Below are positions 1 to 8,599 of a stretch of DNA of 32,274 nt, piece by piece (position 1 is the first letter of the stretch; every line of letters begins with the position of its first letter). The translations under genes were made by a program, and so were the position numbers. The DNA is taken from NCBI GenBank assembly GCA_020852755.1, contig JADZAF010000213.1, positions 1-32,274 of the forward strand, written 5' to 3'. Under the pieces are notes generated by a model. The model worked only from the letters and a program-made list of their open reading frames with translations. It was not told the DNA's origin and made no database searches. Origin of the DNA: Bryobacterales bacterium. Its GTDB lineage: Bacteria > Acidobacteriota > Terriglobia > Bryobacterales > Bryobacteraceae.

Positions 1-2
1 GG

Positions 3-320
3 GTGGAGCCGGCTCCCTTGCAAGCGGCCGTTGTCCACACGGGAGTTCGCGGATCCCTTGCCGCACTGCGGCGAGGCGTCCAACTGGCGGCCGGCCTGCA
101 GGTGCCGTTCGCGGGGGCGACCGGAGTGGGGGCTGGGGTTGAGATCCGTTATGGCCGCGACCGGAAGGATGTCTTCGGCCGTGTGACGCAGCCTTGTTCA
201 CCGATCGTCACCGGAGGCGTACGGCGCCGCCGGCGGCCCAGCCCGGCGGAGCGCGCGGCGAGAATGCGGGAAAGGTCCGGGCACCATGTGGTCTTCGTGG
301 AGGCGGATGGCAATGCTTGA
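3..320 (+). CDS. possible 3' end of an upstream gene (unassigned)
   Basis: This stretch has one open frame running in from the left edge to a TGA at 318-320. Third codon positions are mostly G or C, as in the genes that follow, which mildly favours real coding. A segment around positions 50-160 alternates hydrophobic and polar residues, a little like the last strands of an outer-membrane barrel. The rest is Arg-rich and looks like nothing I recognise. If real, its stop overlaps the start of the small ORF at 313 by eight bases. It could equally be non-coding leader of the kdp operon, since the frame has no visible start of its own. No function is claimed. Confidence 0.25.
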   Translation: MEPAPLQAAVVHTGVRGSLAALRRGVQLAAGLQVPFAGATGVGAGVEIRYGRDRKDVFGRVTQPCSPIVTGGVRRRRRPSPAERAARMRERSGHHVVFVEADGNA

Positions 321-396
321 CTTGCTCTACCCGGCCATCGCCGCCATTTTCTTTGGCGCATGTTGGGGCTTCGCGAAAGCGTGCGAGCGGCTCTGA
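313..396 (+). CDS. 27-aa single-TM peptide at the head of the kdp operon
   Basis: A short ORF (ATG 313, TGA 394-396) encodes one hydrophobic helix, LLYPAIAAIFFGACWGFA, followed by the charged tail KACERL. A GGAGG-type ribosome binding site lies about ten bases upstream (near 299-303). From memory, similar tiny proteins with one helix and a Cys-Glu/Asp-Arg-Leu tail occur just ahead of kdpF in other soil bacteria, but they are usually left unannotated. Position and shape suggest an accessory membrane peptide of the Kdp pump, comparable to KdpF; this is inference. It sits 12 bases ahead of the next start codon. Confidence 0.6.
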   Translation: MLDLLYPAIAAIFFGACWGFAKACERL

Positions 397-408
397 GGGA
401 GGGAAGCG

Positions 409-567
409 ATGGACCATGCGTCGGCGGGAGCCGCGGCATTGCTGGTGTTTGCCTTCGTGCTGCACGCCATCAGGAGGGAATCGATGAATTACGCACTTGC
501 AGGAATGGCGGCGCTCGCTCTGTTCGCGTACCTGTTGTACGCGCTGCTGATGCCGGAGCGGTTTTGA
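409..567 (+). CDS. kdpF: KdpF, with a possible 52-aa two-helix form from an upstream start
   Basis: The classical KdpF reading starts at ATG 484 and gives 27 residues: one helix (MNYALAGMAALALFAYLLYA) and the short tail LLMPERF. This matches the usual size and shape of KdpF, which stabilises the KdpABC complex in the inner membrane. An AGGAGGGA ribosome binding site sits just upstream of 484. The same frame is open back to ATG 409, which has its own GAGGGAGGGA site at about 395-404. That adds 25 residues with a second hydrophobic stretch (AGAAALLVFAFVLHAI). The locus could therefore encode a long two-helix form, a short KdpF, or both. kdpA follows 12 bases after the stop. Confidence 0.75.
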   Translation: MDHASAGAAALLVFAFVLHAIRRESMNYALAGMAALALFAYLLYALLMPERF

Positions 568-579
568 AGGAAACCAGGC

Positions 580-2346
580 ATGACTGAAACCGGCTTCCTC
601 CAGATTGCTGTTTACTTCCTGGCGATCCTGCTGGTCACCAGGCCCCTGGGCGCCTTCCTGGCGTATGTTTTCGCCGGCCGGCGGACCTTCCTTCACCCGC
701 TGCTCCGGCCGGTGGAGCGCTTGATCTACCGCCTGTCGGGGATCCGTGAGGACGCCGAGCAGCGCTGGACCGGGTATGCAGGGGCTCTATTGGCATTCAG
801 CTTGTTCTCGTTCCTGGTCCTCTACTTGCTGCAGCGGCTTCAGGGCTGGTTCCCGTTCAACCCGCAGGCTTTCGGCGCCGGAAACGTCACTCCCGACCTG
901 GCGTTCAACACTGCCGTCAGCTTCATGACTAACACCGACTGGCAGGCGTACTCGGGCGAGGCCACCCTGAGTTACTTCGTGCAGATGGCGGGTCTGACCG
1001 TGCAGAACTTCGCTTCCGCCGCAGCCGGGATGGCGGTTGCCATTGCGCTCATCCGCGGTTTCGCATGCGAAAGGGCCGGCGCAATCGGCAACTTCTGGGT
1101 GGACCTGACGCGGGCGACGGTTTATGTGTTACTGCCGATTTCCCTGGTTGCCGCGCTGTTTCTCTGCTCGCAAGGCGTGATCCAGAACTGGCTGCCTTAT
1201 GCGCAGGTTCAAACCCTGGAGGGAGGGACCCAGATCATCCCGCAAGGGCCGGTCGCTTCCCAGGAGGCCATCAAGGAGTTGGGCACCAACGGCGGCGGCT
1301 TCTTCAACGCCAACTCGGCGCACCCCTATGAGAATCCCACCCCCTTGACGAACTTCGTCGAGATGTTGCTCATCTTCATGATCCCGGCAGGACTAACCTA
1401 CACGTTCGGCAAGATGGTGGGGGACACACGCCAGGGCTGGGCGATTTTCGCCGCCATGAGCATACTCTTCTTGCCCGGAGCGTTCACAGCCTACATTTCC
1501 GAACAGAGCGGCAACCCGATCCTGGCCGCTTCCGGCGTTCAACAGTCTCCTTCGAACCTGCACCCTGGCGGAAACATGGAAGGCAAAGAGGTTCGCTTCG
1601 GCATCGCAGCCTCGGCGTTGTTCGCCACGATTACCACCGGCGCCAGCTGCGGCGCGGTGAACAGCATGCACGACAGCTATACGCCCATCGGCGGCTTGGT
1701 CCCGATCTTCAACATGCTGACCAACGAAGTGATCTTCGGAGGAGCCGGCGCGGGGCTGTACGGAATGCTGTTGTTCGCGATCCTCGCGGTGTTTATCGCC
1801 GGACTGATGGTCGGCCGGACGCCTGAATACATCGGCAAGAAGATCGAAGGCAAGGAGGTGAAGATGGCCATGCTGGCGCTTATCGCCACGGCGGCCAGCG
1901 TGCTTCTCTTCACCGGCGCATCCGGTGTTCTGGACCTGGCGGAAGGCTCGTACATCAACCCGCCGGGCCCGGCCACCGGAAATCTCAACAACCAAGGCCC
2001 CCATGGCCTCTCGGAAATTCTGTATGCCTATGCGAGTGGAACCGGCAACAACGGCAGCGCGTTCGCGGGCCTCAACGCCAACACACCCTGGTACAACCTG
2101 ACCATCGGGCTTGCCATGCTGATCGGGCGGTTTTTCATCATTGTTCCCTTGCTGGCCGCAGCGGGCAGTCTGGCCGGCAAGCGAAGATTGCCAGCCTCCA
2201 GCGGAACGCTTCCCACTCACGGCCCGCTTTTTGTGACGCTCCTCGCCGGTACGGTAGTGATCGTGGGAGCGCTGGCGTTCTTTCCGGCGCTTTCGCTGGG
2301 ACCGATTGTCGAACATTTCCTGATGCACGAGATGAGGGTTTTCTGA
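580..2346 (+). CDS. kdpA: KdpA, potassium-binding channel subunit of the Kdp ATPase
   Basis: The 588-residue protein is the K+-selective translocating subunit of the inner-membrane KdpFABC pump, which scavenges K+ at very low concentrations. The four pore-loop segments of the family are visible: TNTDWQAYSGE, TNGGGFFNANSAHP, CGAVNSMHDSYTPIGG and GTGNNGSAFAGLN, separated by about ten hydrophobic helices. E. coli KdpA is about 557 residues, so this is full length. The start at ATG 580 follows an AAGGAAA site and lies 12 bases after kdpF. The stop is immediately followed by the kdpB start, so the two are probably translationally coupled. No missing key segment was seen. Confidence 0.97.
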   Translation: MTETGFLQIAVYFLAILLVTRPLGAFLAYVFAGRRTFLHPLLRPVERLIYRLSGIREDAEQRWTGYAGALLAFSLFSFLVLYLLQRLQGWFPFNPQAFGAGNVTPDLAFNTAVSFMTNTDWQAYSGEATLSYFVQMAGLTVQNFASAAAGMAVAIALIRGFACERAGAIGNFWVDLTRATVYVLLPISLVAALFLCSQGVIQNWLPYAQVQTLEGGTQIIPQGPVASQEAIKELGTNGGGFFNANSAHPYENPTPLTNFVEMLLIFMIPAGLTYTFGKMVGDTRQGWAIFAAMSILFLPGAFTAYISEQSGNPILAASGVQQSPSNLHPGGNMEGKEVRFGIAASALFATITTGASCGAVNSMHDSYTPIGGLVPIFNMLTNEVIFGGAGAGLYGMLLFAILAVFIAGLMVGRTPEYIGKKIEGKEVKMAMLALIATAASVLLFTGASGVLDLAEGSYINPPGPATGNLNNQGPHGLSEILYAYASGTGNNGSAFAGLNANTPWYNLTIGLAMLIGRFFIIVPLLAAAGSLAGKRRLPASSGTLPTHGPLFVTLLAGTVVIVGALAFFPALSLGPIVEHFLMHEMRVF

Positions 2347-4455
2347 GTGTCTGCTGGATTGACAGCACCGCAAACAGGGGCGCCGGCAAACCTGATGCCG
2401 AAGAAAATGGCGCGCTCGCGCCCGCTCTTCGACCGCCAGATCCTGGGACGGGCTTTGACGGACGCGCTTCGCAAGCTAAACCCGCTGTCCCTGTTCCGCA
2501 ACCCCGTGATCTTCGTGGTCGAGATCGGCGCCGTGTTGACGACGCTGCTTCTGGCGCGCGATCTCGCCATCAGCGCTCCGGGGGCCGGCTTTGCCCTGCA
2601 GATCAACTTGTGGCTCTGGTTTACGGTGCTCTTCGCCAACTCCGCGGAAGCCCTGGCCGAGGCGCGCGGCAAGGCGCAAGCCGACAGCCTGCGAAAGACC
2701 AGGACCGACTCGATCGCGAAGAGGCTCGCAGGAGGCCGCGTGGAGCGAGTGCCGTCGTCGCAATTGCGCGCCGGCGACCTGGTGCTCGTAGAAGCCGGAG
2801 ACTTGATTCCTGGAGACGGCGAAGTGGTCGACGGGATCGCGACGGTCGACGAATCGGTCATCACGGGCGAAAGCGCGCCCGTCATCCGCGAATCCGGCGG
2901 AGATCGGAGCGCGGTAACCGGGGGCACGAAGGTATTGTCCGACTGGATCCGCGTGCGGATCGTGTCGAACCCCGGCGAGACTTTCCTGGATCGAATGATT
3001 GCGCTGGTCGAGGGCGCGAGGCGCCAGAAGACGCCGAACGAGATCGCGTTGAACATACTGATCGCAGGTCTGACCGCGATCTTCCTGCTGGCGGTGGCGA
3101 CGCTGGCGCCGTTCGCGGAATACAGCATTGCCGCGGCTGGGGCGGGCTCCGTACCCAGCACCACGGTGTTAGTGGCGCTGCTGGTCTGCCTGATCCCCAC
3201 CACCATCGGCGGGCTGCTCTCGGCCATCGGCATCGCGGGCATGGACCGCGTGATGCAGCACAACGTGCTAGCCATGAGCGGGAAAGCCGTCGAGGCGGCT
3301 GGCGACGTGAATTCTCTTTTGCTCGACAAGACGGGGACGATCACCATGGGCGACCGGCAGGCAGTGGAGTTCCTGCCCGTCGCGGGCGTTTCCGAACGGG
3401 ACCTGGCCGACGCCGCCCAACTCTCCAGCCTGGCCGACGAGACCCCCGAAGGCCGGTCCGTGGTGGTGTTAGCGAAGCAGAAATACAACCTCCGCGGCCG
3501 CGAAGTGGGCGAGCACAATGCGGTGTTCATCCCCTTCTCGGCTTACAGCAGAATGAGCGGCGTCGATCTGGATGGGCGGCGGCTTCGCAAAGGCGCCTCG
3601 GACGCGATCGGCGCTTTCGTCCGCGAGCGGGGAGGGCGCATCCCGCAGGAGTTCGCGGAGATATCGGAGCGCATCTCGCGCGGGGGCGGCACACCCCTGG
3701 CGGTGGCGGACGGCGGCAAGGTGTTGGGATTCATCCACCTGAAGGATATCGTCAAAGGCGGAATGCCCCAGCGCATTGGGCATCTTCGCAAAATGGGCAT
3801 TCGCACGGTGATGATCACGGGGGACAATCCGCTGACAGCGGCAGCGATCGCCATCGAAGCCGGGGTCGACGACTTTCTCGCGCAGGCCACTCCCAGGGAC
3901 AAGCTCGATTACATCAGGCGCGAGCAGGCCGAGGGGCGCCTGGTGGCGATGACCGGCGACGGCACCAACGATGCCCCCGCGCTGGCCCAGGCTGATGTCG
4001 GCCTGGCCATGAACACGGGAACAATGGCCGCCAAAGAGGCCGGCAACATGGTGGACCTGGACAGCAACCCGACGAAGCTCATCGAAGTTGTCGCCATCGG
4101 AAAACAACTGCTGATCACGCGCGGCGCCCTGACCACATTTTCCATCGCCAACGACGTCGCGAAGTACTTCGCGATCATCCCAGCCATGTTCATGACCGCC
4201 TACCCGGTCCTCGGCAAGCTGAACGTCATGGGATTGGCGACGCCGCAGAGCGCCGTGTTGTCCGCGGTGATCTTCAACGCCTTGATCATAGTGGCGCTCG
4301 TGCCCCTGGCTCTGCGCGGAGTGAGATACCGCCCCTCCGCGGCCGCGCCGCTGCTTCGCCGAAACCTGCTGGTCTATGGCCTGGGCGGACTGGTTGTTCC
4401 GTTTCCCGGGATTTGGGCGATCGACCGTCTGCTGGTTCTCATGGGTCTTGTATAG
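2347..4455 (+). CDS. kdpB: KdpB, P-type ATPase catalytic subunit
   Basis: This 702-residue P-type ATPase energises K+ transport through KdpA. The actuator loop TGES is at about residues 173-176. The phosphorylated aspartate is D327 in [13 protein letters not shown], and the hinge motif is [18 protein letters not shown]. Hydrophobic helices flank these domains in the usual KdpB order. The GTG at 2347 directly follows the kdpA stop, with GAGGG about eight bases upstream inside kdpA. An alternative ATG at 2395 would give a protein 16 residues shorter but has a weaker ribosome binding site. Length and motifs are normal for the family. Confidence 0.97.
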   Translation: MSAGLTAPQTGAPANLMPKKMARSRPLFDRQILGRALTDALRKLNPLSLFRNPVIFVVEIGAVLTTLLLARDLAISAPGAGFALQINLWLWFTVLFANSAEALAEARGKAQADSLRKTRTDSIAKRLAGGRVERVPSSQLRAGDLVLVEAGDLIPGDGEVVDGIATVDESVITGESAPVIRESGGDRSAVTGGTKVLSDWIRVRIVSNPGETFLDRMIALVEGARRQKTPNEIALNILIAGLTAIFLLAVATLAPFAEYSIAAAGAGSVPSTTVLVALLVCLIPTTIGGLLSAIGIAGMDRVMQHNVLAMSGKAVEAAGDVNSLLLDKTGTITMGDRQAVEFLPVAGVSERDLADAAQLSSLADETPEGRSVVVLAKQKYNLRGREVGEHNAVFIPFSAYSRMSGVDLDGRRLRKGASDAIGAFVRERGGRIPQEFAEISERISRGGGTPLAVADGGKVLGFIHLKDIVKGGMPQRIGHLRKMGIRTVMITGDNPLTAAAIAIEAGVDDFLAQATPRDKLDYIRREQAEGRLVAMTGDGTNDAPALAQADVGLAMNTGTMAAKEAGNMVDLDSNPTKLIEVVAIGKQLLITRGALTTFSIANDVAKYFAIIPAMFMTAYPVLGKLNVMGLATPQSAVLSAVIFNALIIVALVPLALRGVRYRPSAAAPLLRRNLLVYGLGGLVVPFPGIWAIDRLLVLMGLV

Positions 4456-4464
4456 GAGGCTTCC

Positions 4465-5043
4465 GTGCGGCAACAACTGATTCCGGCTCTACGGATGACC
4501 CTGGTGTTGACCGTGGCTACCGGACTTGTGTATCCGGCCCTGGTGACCGGGCTGGCGCAGATTCTGTTTCGCGATCAGGCCAACGGCAGCCTGATCCGGA
4601 AGAACGGCCGGGCGGTCGGATCATCGCTCATCGGGCAACAGTTCACCCGCCCCGAATACTTCCATCCGCGTCCCTCGGCCGCCGGCCGCGGGTATGATCC
4701 GCTCGCATCGGGAGGATCGAATCTTGGCCCGACGAGTTCCAGGCTAACGGTGCGCGTCCGGGAGTCGGTGAGACGCTACCGCGCCGAAAACCCGCAATTT
4801 TCGGGCGACGTGCCGCCGGACGCGGTGCTGGCGTCGGCCAGCGGCCTGGATCCGCACATCACGCCGGCGAATGCGGAAGCGCAGGCGCCGCGGGTGGCCA
4901 AGGCTCGCGGCGTCGAACCGGATCGGATCCGGGCCTTGATTCACCGCCATCTGGAGGGACGCGACCTGGGCCTCCTGGGAGAGCCGCGGATCAACGTGCT
5001 GGTGTTGAATCTTGCCCTGGACGAAACAGTGGGAAGCCGCTGA
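4465..5043 (+). CDS. kdpC: KdpC, accessory subunit of the Kdp ATPase
   Basis: The 192-residue protein has one N-terminal membrane helix (about residues 10-32, LVLTVATGLVYPALVTGLAQ) and a periplasmic domain with the KdpC hallmarks: GSSLIGQQF, FHPRPSAAG and SGLDPHITPANAEAQAPRVA. KdpC is thought to raise K+ affinity and to help assemble KdpA with KdpB. The start is a GTG nine bases after the kdpB stop, with AGGAGG upstream at about 4455. It is the last intact pump gene; the porin remnant begins within about 40 bases of its stop. Confidence 0.95.
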   Translation: MRQQLIPALRMTLVLTVATGLVYPALVTGLAQILFRDQANGSLIRKNGRAVGSSLIGQQFTRPEYFHPRPSAAGRGYDPLASGGSNLGPTSSRLTVRVRESVRRYRAENPQFSGDVPPDAVLASASGLDPHITPANAEAQAPRVAKARGVEPDRIRALIHRHLEGRDLGLLGEPRINVLVLNLALDETVGSR

Positions 5044-5080
5044 CCGCTTATGCTGTGGGAATTCGCGACTGTGCCGCCTG

Positions 5081-5385
5081 CCGCTTACCTCGCCGTATTC
5101 GGCTATGGCGTACCGCTTCAACCCGCGATGGGTGCTGGGGAGCCGGTTCGAGTATCTCGACGACAGGCATGGCCTGTTCAGCGGCATGCCGCAGGCGCTC
5201 AAGGACAACACGATCGCACTCAGATGGCAGCCGGCGCCGGGGTTTCAATTTCGCGGCGAGTGGCGCCGGGACTACTCGAATCGCCGCTTCTTCCCTGGAC
5301 GGCATCCGGGCCGGCTCGAATCGCAGCAGACCGCCGTGACGTTGGGGCTGTTGTGGCGGTCTGGCGTCAAGGGGGGATTTGGTGA
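5081..5385 (+). pseudogene. C-terminal remnant of an outer-membrane beta-barrel porin (OmpL/bbp2-like)
   Basis: In the frame running through 5105, about 95 residues read like the final strands of a barrel: AYRFNPRWVLGSRFEYLDDR, then ALKDNTIALRWQPAPGFQFR, GEWRRDYSNRRFF and QQTAVTLGLLWRSG. This matches my memory of the OmpL-like bbp2 family, a full-length member of which commonly sits between kdpC and kdpD in Acidobacteriota. Here there is no signal peptide and no first three quarters, so the gene looks 5'-truncated by a deletion next to kdpC. The open frame actually runs to a TGA at 5444-5446, inside the next gene. One extra G in the six-G run at 5371-5376 would instead end it at TGA 5383-5385, overlapping the next start. 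An internal ATG at 5105 could still express a fragment. Confidence 0.6.
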
Positions 5386-6470
5386 CCGGCCAGCGCCCGG
5401 ACCCGGACCTTCTGCTCCGCCGGATACAGGCGGAGGAGCGCCGTGAGCGCCGGGGCCGATTGAAGATCTTTCTGGGATATTCCTCCGGCGTCGGCAAGAC
5501 GTTTACGATGCTCGACGAGGGAAGGCGCCGCCGCGAGCGGGGCGAAGACGTGGTGGTGGGCGCCATTCAGCCGAAGCGGCCGCCGGAATGCGAAGCGGTG
5601 CTCGCCGCGCTCGAGAGAGTTCCGGAACGCGAGGCGGCCGGGCGCCGGGCAGTGGACGTGGATGCCATCCTTCGGCGACGCCCTGGCGTTTGCCTGATCG
5701 ATGGCCTGGCCTACGACAATCCCGAGGGCAGCCGGAATGCGCATCGCTGGCAGGATGTCCGCAGCCTGCGGGAAGCCGGCATTGGAGTGATCACGACCGT
5801 CAACCTGCAATACATCGCCGAGTACCAGGATCGGGTGGAAGCCATCACGGGCAAGCGTCCTGCGGAGAAAGTCCCCCTGGCATTCATTCATGCCGCCGAC
5901 GAGATCGCGGTGGTCGACGCTCCCGCCATTGATTCCCCGCGCCAGAGGGCCGCGGTCTCAGGGGAAACCGCCGGGCAGCGGGAGGACCAACTGAGATCGT
6001 TGCGCGAACTGGCGCTGCTGGCTGCCGCGGATGTAGTGGACCGGCAACTGGAGGCCTACCTCGAACGCCACGGTATCAAGGCCCAATGGGGCACGCAGGA
6101 GCGAATCCTGGTGTGCATGACCGCTCGCTCGGACGCCGCCAAGATGATCGCCAGCGGGCGGAGGAACGCCGCGCGCTTTCACGGCGCACTGTACGCGGTG
6201 TACGTGGAGCAACCGGACCTGACCGCACAGGATCAGGCTTCTTTGGCGCGCAACCTCCGGCTTGCGAGGGAAGCAGGCGCGTACGTGGAGATACTCCGCG
6301 GCGGCGATCCTGTGCAAGCGATTCTGGGTTTCGCCATGGAACACGGGATTACCCAGGTCTTTATCGGACATACCCAGCGGCGCGGTTGGTGGAAGCAGGC
6401 AGCGGGTACTCCGGTCGACCGTCTGATCCGGCTGGCTGAGGGAATTGACGTTCAGGTCTTTCCGCACTAA
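5382..6470 (+). CDS. KdpD N-terminal sensor module plus Usp domain, no kinase (first copy)
   Basis: The protein (about 363 residues) contains the cytoplasmic KdpD N-terminal domain and a following Usp-type domain only. The Walker A motif is GYSSGVGKT at residues 32-40. The segment that is normally DELAHTN reads DGLAYDN at residues 107-113, so the acidic residue after Asp and the His are lost. TTVNLQYIAEYQDRV matches the usual T-MNVQHLES region. The Usp domain covers about residues 240-363 (ERILVCMTARSDAA through to FIGHTQRRGWW). There is no DUF4118 membrane block and no histidine-kinase domain. Start GTG 5382 follows a run of six G; TTG 5379 is an alternative. It is probably co-transcribed with the pump and with the second copy. 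Confidence 0.85.
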   Translation: MTGQRPDPDLLLRRIQAEERRERRGRLKIFLGYSSGVGKTFTMLDEGRRRRERGEDVVVGAIQPKRPPECEAVLAALERVPEREAAGRRAVDVDAILRRRPGVCLIDGLAYDNPEGSRNAHRWQDVRSLREAGIGVITTVNLQYIAEYQDRVEAITGKRPAEKVPLAFIHAADEIAVVDAPAIDSPRQRAAVSGETAGQREDQLRSLRELALLAAADVVDRQLEAYLERHGIKAQWGTQERILVCMTARSDAAKMIASGRRNAARFHGALYAVYVEQPDLTAQDQASLARNLRLAREAGAYVEILRGGDPVQAILGFAMEHGITQVFIGHTQRRGWWKQAAGTPVDRLIRLAEGIDVQVFPH

Positions 6471-6480
6471 GGGTGGAGAT

Positions 6481-7620
6481 ATGGACGAGACTCTTCAGTT
6501 CGCCGGCCGGAAAGGCCGTCTGAAGGTCTATCTCGGGTACGCCGCCGGCGTCGGCAAGACGTATCAGATGGTGGTGGACGGCCAGGAGCTGCGACGGCAG
6601 GGCCGCGACCTGGTCATCGGCTACTTCGAACCCCACGGCCGGCGCGATACGATTGCCCGGACCGAGGGCCTGGAGACCGTGCCTCGCCGGAGGATCGAGT
6701 ACCGGGGAACAAGTTTTGAAGAGATGGATACAGCAGCGATCATCGCGCGCCGTCCGGAAATCTGCCTGGTGGATGAGTTCGCCCACACCAATGCACCCGG
6801 AGTGGAGCGGACTAAACGCTGGCAAGATGCACTGGTGCTGTTGGAGCATGGCATCGACGTTTTCACCACGATGAACGTGCAGCACCTGGAAAGTCTGAAC
6901 GACCAGACCTTCGAGGTCACGGGGGTCCGAGTGCGGGAGACCGTGCCGGACTGGGTGGTGAAACTGGCCGGCGAGGTGGTGCTGGTGGACCTTCCTCCGG
7001 AAGCGCTGCTGAACCGCATGAAACGCGGAGTGGTGTATGAGCCCGAGAAGGCTGCGCGCGCACTGGAAAACTTCTTTCGGGAGCCGTCACTCGCGGCCTT
7101 GCGTGAGATGGCGATGCGCCAGACTGCGCACGAAGTGGACTTGCGGCAGGCGGCCCCGGACAATTCGAAAACCGCTACGAACCCGTTGCCGCAGGACAAT
7201 GCCGCGCGGGAGTATCTTCTGTTGCACATCTCGGCCGAGCCCTCCACCGCCGCGGTGATCCGGCGCGGCCGGCGAGTTGCGGACTATCTGAAGGCCGGCT
7301 GCATTGCCGTAGCGGTGACGGGGCGGGCGGCGGACGGTTCCCGAGCGCAGCGCGAACGCGTGAACAAGCATCTGGAGTTCGCCCGCAATCTGCACATTGA
7401 TACGCGCATACTGGAGGGGGACGACGCGGCCGCGGTTTTGGTCGACTTCGCTCGAGCCAACAAAGTGACTCAGATCTTCGTCGCCCGGCCCGGGCGAACC
7501 CCCTGGAGTGCCGTTCTGGGACGCTCGCTGGTCCAGCGAATCGTCCGCCTGGCAGGGGACATGCGGGTGACTATCGTCGCCGACCGGGCCGCCGCAATGA
7601 AAAGGCGCCCGCCGGGCTGA
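6481..7620 (+). CDS. KdpD N-terminal sensor module plus Usp domain, no kinase (second copy, intact motifs)
   Basis: This 379-residue paralogue of the preceding protein keeps the canonical motifs: Walker A GYAAGVGKT at residues 19-27, DEFAHTNAPG from residue 98, and TTMNVQHLESLND. A Usp-type domain follows from about residue 245 (YLLLHISAEPSTAAVI) to the end, including IFVARPGRTPWS. As in the first copy, the membrane-spanning and histidine-kinase halves of full KdpD are absent, and no kdpE follows. Short KdpD proteins have been described in cyanobacteria and Deinococcus, so truncation as such is known. The chosen ATG 6481 has GGTGGAG about eight bases upstream and lies 10 bases after the previous stop. 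It probably senses K+ or nucleotides for Kdp control, by an unseen route. Confidence 0.88.
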   Translation: MDETLQFAGRKGRLKVYLGYAAGVGKTYQMVVDGQELRRQGRDLVIGYFEPHGRRDTIARTEGLETVPRRRIEYRGTSFEEMDTAAIIARRPEICLVDEFAHTNAPGVERTKRWQDALVLLEHGIDVFTTMNVQHLESLNDQTFEVTGVRVRETVPDWVVKLAGEVVLVDLPPEALLNRMKRGVVYEPEKAARALENFFREPSLAALREMAMRQTAHEVDLRQAAPDNSKTATNPLPQDNAAREYLLLHISAEPSTAAVIRRGRRVADYLKAGCIAVAVTGRAADGSRAQRERVNKHLEFARNLHIDTRILEGDDAAAVLVDFARANKVTQIFVARPGRTPWSAVLGRSLVQRIVRLAGDMRVTIVADRAAAMKRRPPG

Positions 7621-7793
7621 GGGCCGCGAGTTTCGCGCCGGGTGATGGTCGTCGTTCCCGCGCGGAGCCGACCCGCTGCGCTGCCTGGTCGGGCTCACGT
7701 GCGCGGTCTTCCTTCCGGTTGCCCGCCACTCCGTTCCGCCCGGTTGCGGGCGGTTCCACCCGGGCGGAGAATGTGGATAGAGGCGGGGTCGAA

Positions 7794-8213
7794 ATGCCTT
7801 CAGTCGAGCGGCGGCGGGCGGGGAGGTACCCACTGCAGCTTCCCATCGAGATTACCCGGATCGGACGGGTGCCTTCGGCGGCGGTGGGCGTGACCCAGAA
7901 CATCAGTTCCCGCGGGGTTCAGTTCAGTTCCGATCTGCCGTTCGCAACCGGCAAAACAATCGAGTTCAAAGTGAAGATTCAGCCGGGGAACGGCTCGGAG
8001 GTGGTGCTCTACGGCGCGGGCAACGTAGTGCGGGTGGAGGTGGATCCTTCCGGGAGATGCGTCGTGGCGGCCACGGTGGAGCGTTTCGAGTTTCTTCGGG
8101 CCGGCGCGGAGGCGTCCTGGGAAGAGCGCGCGGGGAACCGCCCGCGGCCGAGAGGGCGCCGGGCTCGGAGTTTCCGGAAGTCGCTGGTAAGGCGGCGCAA
8201 GCCGCCGGCATAA
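7794..8213 (+). CDS. PilZ-domain protein, likely cyclic-di-GMP receptor
   Basis: The 139-residue protein carries the two PilZ signatures for cyclic-di-GMP binding: RxxxR at R7-R11 (RRAGR) and NxSxxG at N36-G41 (NISSRG). These are separated by the expected strand PLQLPIEITRI. The C-terminal 40 residues are Arg- and Pro-rich and probably disordered. I chose ATG 7794 because GAGGCGGGG lies just upstream and because the domain starts at once. The open frame extends back to 7719, but those residues do not look like protein. The gap from 7621 to 7793 holds nothing I can name. The target of this receptor cannot be read from the neighbours. Confidence 0.8.
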   Translation: MPSVERRRAGRYPLQLPIEITRIGRVPSAAVGVTQNISSRGVQFSSDLPFATGKTIEFKVKIQPGNGSEVVLYGAGNVVRVEVDPSGRCVVAATVERFEFLRAGAEASWEERAGNRPRPRGRRARSFRKSLVRRRKPPA

Positions 8214-8272
8214 GGTATTGCGGAGGCAACGGTTAGCCGGGTTCGGCACGGTAACTGCAAGTTCCGTGGCGG

Positions 8273-8521
8273 ATGGACCCGGAAGTGGTGGAGGCCGAAC
8301 TCCGGCGGGCGCTGGAATCGGCCGAGGCCGAGTACCGCACCGCCCAGGAGGAAGCGGAGCGCCTGCTGGCGCTGGCCCAGGAAGCAGGGGCGGCTTCGGA
8401 TGCCTACAAAGCCCACCAGGCCGCCGCGGAGGTCCGGAAAGCGGCCGGGGAGAAGTACCGGAAGGCGCTCGAGGACTTCACGGCTTTCGTGACTTCGCAG
8501 TATCCCCCGGGGGATTTCTGA
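8273..8521 (+). CDS. small coiled-coil hypothetical protein (82 aa)
   Basis: I do not recognise this protein. It is 82 residues, almost entirely helical and rich in Ala, Glu and Lys, with a heptad-like pattern from about residue 5 to 68 that suggests a coiled coil. There is no signal peptide or membrane segment. It lies 59 bases after the PilZ gene on the same strand and may be co-transcribed. The ATG at 8273 has only a weak ribosome binding site. The amino-acid pattern and codon bias favour a real gene over the overlapping frames, but short helical GC-rich ORFs can arise by chance. Confidence 0.5.
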   Translation: MDPEVVEAELRRALESAEAEYRTAQEEAERLLALAQEAGAASDAYKAHQAAAEVRKAAGEKYRKALEDFTAFVTSQYPPGDF

Positions 8522-8599
8522 ACGGATCCGCTTCTTTCCCGGCGCGGCAGGAACGTCGCCCCGGCGCGGAGAGAAGGCCCGCCGCCGAAATTCCAGGGG

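Noticed and set aside
2610..3995. 461-residue plus-strand frame inside kdpB
   Set aside because: Arg/Gly-rich low-complexity translation in the wrong frame of a clear P-type ATPase.
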